Shown: piece by piece, positions 1-5,431 of the stretch
Layout: each line of letters starts with the position of its first letter
How positions within the stretch are numbered: position 1 is the first letter of the stretch
Assembly: GCA_034430895.1 (NCBI GenBank)
Contig: DAOUDW010000045.1
Span: forward strand, 1 to 5,590
Reading direction: 5' to 3'
Origin: WVZH01 sp034430895
GTDB taxonomy: Bacteria > Chloroflexota > Anaerolineae > Anaerolineales > E44-bin32
Length of the DNA stretch: 5,590 bases
Translations under genes and position numbers: made by a program
Notes under the pieces: model-generated
The model's input: only the letters and a program-made list of their open reading frames with translations
What the model was told of the DNA's origin: nothing
The model's database searches: none

Positions 1-45
1 GTTGTGGATACGAATTCACCCTCGAATCATGCGTTTAAGCATCGA

Positions 46-65
46 GATATATAACCGTATATATC
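46..65. repeat. AT-rich perfect inverted repeat
   Basis: The arms GATATATA (46-53) and TATATATC (58-65) are exact reverse complements around the 4-base spacer ACCG. No T-tract follows, so it is not a normal terminator. It could be a protein-binding site or a cruciform-prone sequence. No function can be assigned. Confidence 0.5.
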
Positions 66-146
66 CCCGTGGTTTTCTATAGACGCTTGATGTTTAGAGA
101 TCAGATCTCAAGCCGCGCGTCGCTGATAATCGTGGTGCAAGCCACC

Positions 147-160
147 CAATACCGGTATTG
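147..160. promoter_or_regulatory. 14-bp perfect palindrome, operator-like
   Basis: CAATACCGGTATTG reads identically on both strands. Its length and symmetry match the half-site geometry of a dimeric helix-turn-helix repressor. It lies 18 bases before a TTGACA hexamer (178-183), but that hexamer has no convincing -10 partner. The regulator and the target promoter are unknown; operator function is inferred from symmetry alone. Confidence 0.3.
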
Positions 161-382
161 AAACAACCTGGCCGTCATTGACAGTGTGCTGGCCGAAAAT
201 GTACATCCGTTCTAGAAAATTGACATTGCAGGGTGGAAAAAAATCATCCGGATATGTTATATTCTATGCCACGAACAGAAGATATGAAGATGGTTATGAT
301 AATATCCGTTGTGGAAAGACTACGCGAAAATGACCTCCATATTTCTAATACAACACAGAATTAGTATTCTTCTCCTTTCAAG

Positions 383-411
383 TTGATTTCCCTTCCTTAT
401 TAATGTAAACT
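383..411 (+). promoter_or_regulatory. Candidate sigma-70-type promoter for the operon
   Basis: A -35-like TTGATT (383-388; 5 of 6 to TTGACA) is followed after exactly 17 bases by a -10-like TAAACT (406-411; 4 of 6 to TATAAT). Transcription would start near 418, giving a leader of about 114 bases that contains the stem structure at 451-512 before the ATG at 532. It is the best-spaced hexamer pair found upstream of gene 1, but the -10 is weak. Confidence 0.35.
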
Positions 412-450
412 GAACACAGTATTTCCAGCCAGAGGGAGAATTTCATATTG

Positions 451-512
451 CGCCCGTCGCCGCAGATCGGGGGAGTCTGCGGCATATCTGTGTATCTCTC
501 GTCTGACGGGCG
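451..512 (+). promoter_or_regulatory. Structured mRNA leader: two stacked stems, possible pseudoknot
   Basis: Two perfect 8-bp stems abut each other. The outer stem pairs CGCCCGTC (451-458) with GACGGGCG (505-512). The inner stem pairs GCCGCAGA (459-466) with TCTGCGGC (476-483), closing a 9-base loop (467-475). The loop bases GGGAG (471-475) could also pair with CTCTC (496-500, one G-U) in the 21-base strand between the stems, making a pseudoknot. CGCCC (451-455) could alternatively pair with GGGCG (523-527) in the purine-rich ribosome-binding region before the ATG at 532, so a translation switch is conceivable. I do not recognise it as a known riboswitch class. The alternative is that 448-531 is coding from a TTG start, in which case the symmetry would be incidental. 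Confidence 0.45.
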
Positions 513-531
513 AACTGTATTGGGGCGGGAA

Positions 532-3393
532 ATGAACGTGAATCACATACGAATTACGAAAGCATCACGGCGAGTCGCCATCATGGTGGCGCTGCTGCTT
601 AGCTTGATGATCGTCGTGCCGGTTTTGGCCGATTACCTTGGTCCCGACCGCACAGAGATCGTTTGGGTTCGTCAGCGCCGGCATTGCCATTACGTTGCTA
701 ATTTAAGTGGAACGAGCTATTACTGCACCTTAGATTTATACCGTCCACCAGGCAGCAGCTGTCCTTCGAGCGTAGGATCTTACTTTGATGCGGGTACATG
801 TGGCTGGATTCCTCCGCTTGATCCTGGGGACAGCTGTGCAACCGAATCCTGCTCGATCAGCTCCTCCAGCAGCATCGAAAGCTGCACTGCCGGACAGACC
901 GGATGTACGATGGTAGAGCAGACGGTCACCCACCCTCCGGCTACGATCTCTGGAAATATCAACTGCCCAGCGACCGGCGACAACGGCTATTGCACCGCTG
1001 CAGCCAGCCTCTCCCTATCCGGAAACGAGCCGCTCAGCGGCTACAACATCATCGCCCTGGAAGGCACCCACAACGGGGCCACGTTTGCCTGTGCCGGGGA
1101 TTCCTGCACGGTCAACCTGGTTGAAGGCGCCAACGCCTTCAACTTCTGGGCGCTCTCCGATTGGGGCGACAGTTCTTTAATGGGCAATGCCAGCCGGGGT
1201 GTTGATACCAACCCGCCTTCCATCAGCGGCAGCACCAGCGGGACCTCCGGCAGTGGATCGTGGTACGTCTCGCCGGTCACCATCACCGCATCCGCTTCTG
1301 ATCCCTCGCCCGGATCGGGCATGGCTTCCTTCCAGGCCTCGGTCGACGGCGGCGGGTGGAGCGCCTACGGCGGACCGATCACATTGAACGATGGCAGTCA
1401 CACCGTCGAGCTGATTGCAAGAGACAACGCCGGATGGACTGACAGCGAGAGCATGTCCTTTCAGATCGACACCATCGCTCCCACCACAGTCATCACCAAT
1501 CCCACGGGCACGACCTGGGCCACAGGCACGATCACGCTCAGCGGCGTGAGTAGCGATCTGAACCTGAGCGGCGCTGAGATTTCCTATAACGGCGGGAGCT
1601 CCTGGAGCGGCTTGAGCCCAGATGGGAGCGGCAACTGGTCGACCACATGGAACACGCAAACGGTATCCAACGGCAGCTACAGTGTGCGCGCCCGCGGGCG
1701 TGACGAAGCAGGCAATGTGGGCGGGGCGGATACAGTCACGATCATGGTCGACAACGGTGAGCCGCATATCTACATCCCCGCTTCGTGGCCGATCTGGCAG
1801 CGGGTGTCGATCAACGTGACGGACAACGGCATCGGTGTCGATCATGTGCGCCTGATCATCCATGGCGGGCAATATGGTGAACGGGTCTACAACTGGAGCA
1901 GCGGCCCGGACGATTTCAAGTGGGACCGGCATTTCGATGACATCGTGGCGCCCATCGGCGGCTATCCGGTGGAAGTGGAGGCCTGGGATCAGGTCGGCAA
2001 TAAGGGCGCGGCCTGGGGCGAAATCCTTATCCCTGCCCCGGACGATGTGGACGAAGATAACGAAGAGGAGCCCGGGGTGCTCAGCGTCGAACCCCCGGAA
2101 GAACCTCAAGAAGAGTCTCCTCCGCATGAACCGCCATTTGACGAAACCGATAGCACGTCAGCGTCTCCGACGGCCGGAAATTCGCAACCGCCGACAGTGG
2201 TTACTTTTGGCGATGAAAGTGCGTCTCACTTAACAAGCGTTGCGAATCAAGTCGCACCAACTACAGGGTCGAACAACCTGCTGGTGGGGGCATTGGCGGT
2301 ATCAGGAATCAGCTATGCAACCTCGCTTGCACTGAATCAACGAAAAAGGCGCGAGGAAGAGGAAGCGCGCAAAGCGGCTGCAGCGAAGAAATTCAACGCC
2401 CGTCAGCGGGCGTTGGAGAAGAAGCGGACTCAGAAAATCGCCTATTATCGGCGACTACGTAATGCTGCGGCAGCAATGTATATAGCATCAGCCGCATTTG
2501 CTTTCTCATCTGTAGATACTGAATCTACCAAAGCAAGACTTCAGTCATGTGTTAACCTGGGTGGGTATGACAAGTGCTTTCAGGTATCCCCATCGCCGAT
2601 AATGAATGCAAATCAGGCTTGTAGGGAATGGGAACAATTAGACTTTTGTAGTGGTGATCCGGAAAATTTTCCGAGAGACGAGACGATCAACACTCTGGCT
2701 GAAAAAGCATTTCCGATGCTGACACATGATATTTGGACGGGCCGGAGAGAGATTTACGACGAGTGGGTGGATCAAAAAACACTACGACAAAACATAACAC
2801 TTCTACTTGTTGCATCTCAAGATTATGGTCTTGATAATGACGAATCTGCCTATGTACTCGCTACCGCCTTGGGGGAATCAAAATTTGGTGCAATCACCGA
2901 AGGATACTATGCAAGTAATAAAGAACAGTCACCGATGTGGGAAGTTACGCGGGAAGATATTGCGAACGTCGATTATGCGTTTAAAAATGGAAACAATCAA
3001 CCTGGAGACGGGTATAAATTTAGAGGCCGAGGTTTTTGTCAATTGACCGGTAGGGACCCATATACTTATATGCAAAATGTTTTTGGAGAGGAATACGGTT
3101 TATCGTTCTATGACGAAATGGATTTATTATCTGATCCGGATATCGTAGCAATGGATCCGCGATTGTCTGCAGAAATTACGGTGTATGGTATGACTAATGG
3201 AGGGCTAGGAACTATAGATCGCGGGGAGGAAATGGGTGCAGATCGATATATTTTTGCTACTTTTGACAGTATTCAAGAATACTATGATTGCTCAGGCACA
3301 GATTGCTACTACCATTATCGTGATATCATCAATCGAAAATCTGATGAAGACAATCATCAGTTGTACGCAGATCGTGCAGAGGGATTTGACTAG
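532..3393 (+). CDS. Membrane-tethered Ig-like protein with C-terminal GH19-type cell-wall hydrolase domain
   Basis: A 953-residue precursor, probably exported and cutting chitin or peptidoglycan glycan strands. Residues 1-33 are a signal peptide (basic n-region, hydrophobic core, cleavage after Val-Leu-Ala). A Cys-rich head (about 34-131) and four Ig-like modules (about 135-217, 227-317, 318-411, 412-503) follow, then an acidic/proline linker (504-580). The hydrophobic segments 583-601 and 645-661 flank a K/R/E/A-rich helix (602-644). By the positive-inside rule this loop is cytoplasmic, so both ends face outside. Paired cysteines (673/682, 697/706, 920/925) fit an extracytoplasmic C-terminus. 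The end resembles GH19 chitinases and endolysins: LGES (Glu782) and Glu790 sit like the two catalytic acids, and GDGYKFRGRGFCQLTGR (825-841) matches the family's GRG-QLTGR motif. The ATG at 532 is preferred because the signal peptide starts there. A TTG at 448 with GGAG at 435-438 would add 28 residues. GC drops sharply near 2460, where the C-terminal part begins. The hydrolase call is good; biological role is unknown. Confidence 0.85.
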   Translation: MNVNHIRITKASRRVAIMVALLLSLMIVVPVLADYLGPDRTEIVWVRQRRHCHYVANLSGTSYYCTLDLYRPPGSSCPSSVGSYFDAGTCGWIPPLDPGDSCATESCSISSSSSIESCTAGQTGCTMVEQTVTHPPATISGNINCPATGDNGYCTAAASLSLSGNEPLSGYNIIALEGTHNGATFACAGDSCTVNLVEGANAFNFWALSDWGDSSLMGNASRGVDTNPPSISGSTSGTSGSGSWYVSPVTITASASDPSPGSGMASFQASVDGGGWSAYGGPITLNDGSHTVELIARDNAGWTDSESMSFQIDTIAPTTVITNPTGTTWATGTITLSGVSSDLNLSGAEISYNGGSSWSGLSPDGSGNWSTTWNTQTVSNGSYSVRARGRDEAGNVGGADTVTIMVDNGEPHIYIPASWPIWQRVSINVTDNGIGVDHVRLIIHGGQYGERVYNWSSGPDDFKWDRHFDDIVAPIGGYPVEVEAWDQVGNKGAAWGEILIPAPDDVDEDNEEEPGVLSVEPPEEPQEESPPHEPPFDETDSTSASPTAGNSQPPTVVTFGDESASHLTSVANQVAPTTGSNNLLVGALAVSGISYATSLALNQRKRREEEEARKAAAAKKFNARQRALEKKRTQKIAYYRRLRNAAAAMYIASAAFAFSSVDTESTKARLQSCVNLGGYDKCFQVSPSPIMNANQACREWEQLDFCSGDPENFPRDETINTLAEKAFPMLTHDIWTGRREIYDEWVDQKTLRQNITLLLVASQDYGLDNDESAYVLATALGESKFGAITEGYYASNKEQSPMWEVTREDIANVDYAFKNGNNQPGDGYKFRGRGFCQLTGRDPYTYMQNVFGEEYGLSFYDEMDLLSDPDIVAMDPRLSAEITVYGMTNGGLGTIDRGEEMGADRYIFATFDSIQEYYDCSGTDCYYHYRDIINRKSDEDNHQLYADRAEGFD

Positions 3394-3416
3394 ACACTTG
3401 AGGAGTAAAATCGTTA

Positions 3417-4571
3417 ATGATGCTATATAAAATCATAAATGCAAAAATATCTACGATCATAATGACAAATTTCTTTTTTAGCATTATGTTGATTAGCTGC
3501 ACCAATAATGTTTCTCCAGTATCTACTGTTTCTATAACGGAGACGCCCACATCTACAAAAGAACCAACAATCCAACCTGCTAATACGGCCTCAACACCAG
3601 ATGACCAAGGAGACGAGGGTTCAATTGCACCCATCGTAATATCTTCGCGTTTCGATCTTGATTCAAGGACTGAAATCGAGAATCAAATGCTTTTTACAAT
3701 GTTTCTCGACGGCACAATTCAAAAGCAATTGACCGAATTTGGTGTCGAATACCTGGATCCAAGGTGGTCGCCGGACTGCAAAATGATTACGGCTACGATG
3801 ACTTATGAAACCTCTGATGGACGGTATGTATGGAAAAATGGGGTTGTTGATCTCGTTACAAATGATATATTTGAAATCCCTACACCATTCGAAATAAACA
3901 CTTCCCCAAGCTGGTCGCCGGATGGACGGCGGATCGTATTTGATGCCAATGATGGAGAGATTTGGCAGATTCTTACTTATGATCTTGATACGGGGGAATT
4001 AATCCAGATCACCGATGAAGGTATCAATCAAGATCCCGATTGGTCTCCCACAGGTGATCAAATCGTATATAAATCCGCAATAACTGATGTAGATATCATG
4101 GCGATACATGTAATGAATGCCGATGGTAGCGATCAGCGTGAGATCGTCCCTTCGTCTTGGGGCTCTGATTTAGGCGATTACGATTACCCCCGTTTGGATA
4201 CGCCACGTAATCCGACATGGTCTCCGAATGGTGAGCATATTATTTTCCGTGTCGATGAAGCTGTGGGAGAAATGCGGGTCTCCAAGTTGTACATTACAGG
4301 AATTGAGGAATTCAGCCCGCAGCGATTGATCTCAGGCGATCGGCGAAAAGACAACCCCAATGATCCAGATTTTTATTATATTCCAGAACTATTCCCTACG
4401 TGGTCACCAGATGGTAGCCAAATTCTATTCATACGCCCCGGGATACAATCACGTGACAATCAACTTTGTCGGGTTGAAGTCGCTACCGGAGAGTGGAATT
4501 GTTTAACAGAAGGAAGTGGAGCAGGGTTTTGGGGTATGGATTGGTGCCACAGCGATCAAGATACTCCCTAA
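3417..4571 (+). CDS. PD40/TolB-like beta-propeller lipoprotein
   Basis: A 384-residue predicted lipoprotein. The signal sequence ends in the lipobox Leu-Ile-Ser-Cys (Cys28), so the mature protein should be lipid-anchored on the outer face of the membrane. A Ser/Thr/Pro-rich linker (about 29-65) follows, then a beta-propeller with five PD40-type repeats. Their hallmark W-S-P-x-(G) motifs start at Trp117, 166, 209, 268 and 329, mostly followed by a hydrophobic strand such as RIVF or QILF. A degenerate last blade ends near DWCHSD, and two nearby cysteines may form a disulfide. PD40 repeats occur in TolB and in surface lipoproteins and usually bind proteins or ligands; no catalytic residues are seen. 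The start ATG is preceded by AGGAG (3401-3405, 11-base spacing); a second ATG at 3420 is equally possible. It begins 23 bases after gene 1, with no terminator between, so they are probably co-transcribed. It is not tolB itself: the TolB N-terminal domain and Tol-Pal genes are absent. Partner or immunity to gene 1 is only inferred from position and shared topology. Confidence 0.85.
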   Translation: MMLYKIINAKISTIIMTNFFFSIMLISCTNNVSPVSTVSITETPTSTKEPTIQPANTASTPDDQGDEGSIAPIVISSRFDLDSRTEIENQMLFTMFLDGTIQKQLTEFGVEYLDPRWSPDCKMITATMTYETSDGRYVWKNGVVDLVTNDIFEIPTPFEINTSPSWSPDGRRIVFDANDGEIWQILTYDLDTGELIQITDEGINQDPDWSPTGDQIVYKSAITDVDIMAIHVMNADGSDQREIVPSSWGSDLGDYDYPRLDTPRNPTWSPNGEHIIFRVDEAVGEMRVSKLYITGIEEFSPQRLISGDRRKDNPNDPDFYYIPELFPTWSPDGSQILFIRPGIQSRDNQLCRVEVATGEWNCLTEGSGAGFWGMDWCHSDQDTP

Positions 4572-4597
4572 GATTAGTTACAGCTGCCAAGAACAAT

Positions 4598-4638
4598 CTA
4601 TAATCCAATTAAATTGCGGTAATTCATAGAGTTTTTTT
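4598..4638 (+). terminator. Weak intrinsic terminator candidate after the operon
   Basis: CTAT (4598-4601) can pair with ATAG (4626-4629), extended inward by AAT/ATT and CC/GG with small bulges. A run of seven T (4632-4638) follows two bases later. The stem is short and AT-rich, so termination may be inefficient. It sits 27 bases after the stop of the lipoprotein gene, the right place for the end of this transcript. Confidence 0.35.
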
Positions 4639-4641
4639 AGT

Positions 4642-4701
4642 ACTCTCGGCCAGCTTATGCTTTATTTTTGCACTTTCGGCCACATTATGCTTTATTTCGG
4701 T
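4642..4701 (+). repeat. Tandem 30-bp repeat, two units
   Basis: Units 4642-4671 and 4672-4701 match at 24 of 30 positions. Each contains CGGCCAnnTTATGCTTTA followed by TTT (cores at 4647-4664 and 4677-4694). Two further single copies of the core follow at 4732 and 4755. Repeated short motifs near an end are typical of IS21-family termini, where the transposase binds them; iterons of a replication origin would look similar. No associated protein gene is present. Confidence 0.6.
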
Positions 4702-4731
4702 AGGCTTTTAAGCTGAGTTTCCCCAGTAATC

Positions 4732-4774
4732 CGGCCATGTTATGCTTTACATAGCGGCCAAATTATCCTTTAAG
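4732..4774 (+). repeat. Two further copies of the CGGCCA..TTATGCTTTA motif
   Basis: The copy at 4732-4751 reads CGGCCATGTTATGCTTTACA and ends in ACA, like the outer tip of an insertion sequence with 5'-TG...CA-3' ends. The copy at 4755-4772 is degenerate (ATCC instead of ATGC) and lies 23 bases further on. Together with the two tandem units upstream this makes four same-orientation copies in about 130 bases, compatible with the right end of a lost element lying to the left. Confidence 0.5.
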
Positions 4775-4791
4775 TGACACATATTGTTGCT

Positions 4792-4858
4792 TGTAGCATA
4801 ATATTGCCGCTGCGGCAACGATATGCTACAGTTTCACACACGGCAATGATATGCTACA
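4792..4858. repeat. Second terminal-repeat family: inverted pair plus direct copy
   Basis: TGTAGCATAATATTGCCGC (4792-4810) and GCGGCAACGATATGCTACA (4812-4830) form an imperfect inverted repeat around a single T. A further same-sense copy CGGCAATGATATGCTACA (4841-4858) matches the second at 17 of 18 positions. The motifs begin with TGT or end with ACA, as insertion-sequence tips do, and resemble the CGGCCA..TATGCTTTACA family just upstream. This could be abutting ends of two related elements, a very small non-autonomous element, or a protein-binding array. Confidence 0.5.
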
Positions 4859-4910
4859 ACAAGTTATGTAAAGAATCAGCTTGGAATCATCATAGTTTTT
4901 GTGTAGTCAA

Positions 4911-4983
4911 GCCCTAGTAACTCAAAAGGATAGAGCAAGGCTCTCCTAAAGCCTAGGTTGCAGATTCGAATTTGTTAAATAAA
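4911..4983 (+). pseudogene. Decayed tRNA-Arg(CCT) relic
   Basis: The cloverleaf spacing of a tRNA is preserved. There is an acceptor 5' strand GCCCTAG (4911-4917), TA, a D arm with ACTC and GAGC (4933-4936) around an AAAAGGATA loop, and a perfect 5-bp anticodon stem AGGCT/AGCCT (4938-4942, 4950-4954) with loop CTCCTAA, anticodon CCT at 4945-4947. A 5-base variable region and the T loop TTCGAAT (4965-4971) follow. The T stem is mostly broken (GCAGA against TTGTT) and the acceptor 3' strand is AAATAAA, unable to pair with GCCCTAG. The tRNA is therefore not functional. The 3' end is replaced from 4977 by the repeat motif AAATAAAGCATAA, suggesting insertion or recombination at the tRNA 3' end. 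Confidence 0.6.
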
Positions 4984-5048
4984 GCATAACTTTGTATTTA
5001 ATGCAGATTTATGCTTTATTTCATACACTGCAATATTATGGGCTACTA
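4977..5048. repeat. Scattered copies of the TATGCTTTATTT and GCAATATTATG..CTAC motifs
   Basis: AAATAAAGCATAA (4977-4989) is the reverse complement of the TTATGCTTTATTT tail seen in the tandem units. TTTATGCTTTATTTC (5008-5022) repeats it in the forward sense. GCAATATTATGGGCTAC (5030-5046) resembles the second family with a two-base insertion. Copies on both sides of the region and in both orientations argue for several insertions or rearrangements rather than one intact element. Confidence 0.4.
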
Positions 5049-5135
5049 TTTTCCCCTGTAAACTTTCGCTTAGTTTCTAATTAAGGGGTTGTTTATTCCC
5101 GGCTGTTTGATTACGCGTGCTTGAAGGTGTAAGCT

Positions 5136-5315
5136 ATGCCAAGATGCGGCTATAACGCTGTTGAAGACGTGATATCCTGCAATTTCGCACGTAGCCATCC
5201 CTTGCTGGGGCGATATCATGTATATCGTCAATGGGATTTCTACGAGTGCGCCGTACAGGAATCGAACCTGAGTTGCTTGGGAAGAAAATGGCTTCATGAA
5301 GGTATCATGAGATAA
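5136..5315 (+). CDS. Possible small ORF, 59 residues, unknown
   Basis: The ATG is preceded at 6 bases by GAAGGTG (5123-5129), a reasonable ribosome binding site. The TAA stop lies 5 bases before the hairpin terminator at 5321-5341, so start signal, frame and terminator are arranged like a small transcription unit. The predicted peptide begins MPRCGYNAVEDV, has four cysteines and no recognisable domain. Against it: the frame runs antisense through a 25-base tRNA 3'-end repeat (5246-5270), a frame of this length can arise by chance, and the terminator may belong to the old tRNA on the other strand. No function is proposed. Confidence 0.22.
   Translation: MPRCGYNAVEDVISCNFARSHPLLGRYHVYRQWDFYECAVQESNLSCLGRKWLHEGIMR
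5246..5270 (-). repeat. tRNA 3'-end fragment, first copy of a 25-bp direct repeat
   Basis: Read on the minus strand this is most of a T arm with loop TTCGATT, the acceptor strand ACGGCGC and discriminator A. It is identical over 25 bases to 5357-5381, exactly 111 bases away. The outermost T-stem pair is already lost and nothing tRNA-like precedes it, so it is a 3' fragment only. Such repeats are normally left by integration of a mobile element at the 3' end of a tRNA gene. Confidence 0.65.
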
Positions 5316-5320
5316 GAAAC

Positions 5321-5349
5321 ATCCCGCTTATTAGGCGGGATATTTGTTT
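5321..5349. terminator. Intrinsic terminator hairpin
   Basis: ATCCCGC (5321-5327) and GCGGGAT (5335-5341) form a perfect 7-bp GC-rich stem with a 7-base loop. On the plus strand it is followed by ATTTGTTTT; on the minus strand by GTTTCTTAT. It lies 16 bases beyond the 3' end of the tRNA-Lys fragment (minus strand), where the terminator of an ancestral tRNA gene would be, and it could also end the small plus-strand frame at 5136-5315. It may act in both directions. Confidence 0.6.
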
Positions 5350-5357
5350 TCGATCTG

Positions 5358-5399
5358 TGCGCCGTACAGGAATCGAACCTGTAACCTTGGGCTTAAAAG
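5358..5399 (-). other. 3' half of tRNA-Lys(TTT), probable integration (att) site
   Basis: On the minus strand, reading back from the 3' end, there is discriminator A, acceptor ACGGCGC (5359-5365), a perfect 5-bp T stem ACAGG/CCTGT with loop TTCGATT (5366-5382), a 5-base variable region AGGTT (5383-5387), the 3' anticodon strand GCCCA (5388-5392) and the loop CTTTTAA with anticodon TTT (5393-5399). Immediately beyond the loop the sequence should read TGGGC but does not, and no D arm or GCGCCGT acceptor strand follows. Identity that stops at the anticodon loop is the known footprint of tyrosine-integrase attachment sites in tRNA genes. The element would lie to the right of 5399, with the intact tRNA at its far end. 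Assignment to Lys rests on the loop alone. Confidence 0.6.
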
Positions 5400-5431
5400 C
5401 CCTTTTGTCTAGTGAATATTCTTGTTCTATT

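Larger units (their letters stand above)
1..382. other. Non-coding upstream region with small palindromes
   Basis: No convincing gene is visible here. What can be seen is an AT-rich inverted repeat at 46-65, a 13-base palindrome GAGATC-A-GATCTC at 97-109, a 14-base perfect palindrome at 147-160, two TTGACA hexamers at 178-183 and 220-225 without a good -10 element at 16-18 bases, and a CTGGCCG heptamer repeated at 168-174 and 189-195. A 32-codon ORF at 266-364 has no ribosome binding site. The stretch may be a decayed intergenic region or hold regulatory sites for the downstream operon. Confidence 0.5.
4572..5431. other. Mobile-element debris and tRNA relics, no firm gene
   Basis: About 860 bases without a reliable gene. 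The region carries two families of short terminal-repeat-like motifs, a decayed tRNA-Arg, two tRNA 3'-end fragments and two terminator-like hairpins, listed separately. No transposase or integrase reading frame is visible, so any element here is either a relic or has its enzyme outside the window. Confidence 0.6.

Noticed and set aside
178..263. Promoters built on the TTGACA hexamers at 178 and 220
   Set aside because: The nearest good -10-like sequence (TATATT at 258-263) is 32 bases from the second hexamer, and nothing suitable lies 16-18 bases from either.
266..364. 32-codon plus-strand ORF beginning MPRTEDMK
   Set aside because: No ribosome binding site, no recognisable motif, and too short to separate from chance.
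448..531. N-terminal extension of gene 1 from a TTG start with GGAG upstream
   Set aside because: It would place 28 unrelated residues before a canonical signal peptide that begins at the ATG at 532, and the same bases form two perfect stems. It remains possible but second choice.
1177..2127. Long minus-strand frame of 316 codons
   Set aside because: It lies antisense to the Ig-like region of gene 1. High GC and repeated Gly/Ser codons remove stops there; the translation is Arg/Ala/Asp-rich with no domain.
4911..5048. CRISPR array or intact insertion sequence
   Set aside because: The motifs are irregularly spaced, in both orientations and without equal spacers, and no transposase frame is present.
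5070..5297. 75-codon minus-strand frame
   Set aside because: It ends beyond the tRNA fragment and its start region is a translation of the tRNA 3' end; no ribosome binding site or domain was seen.
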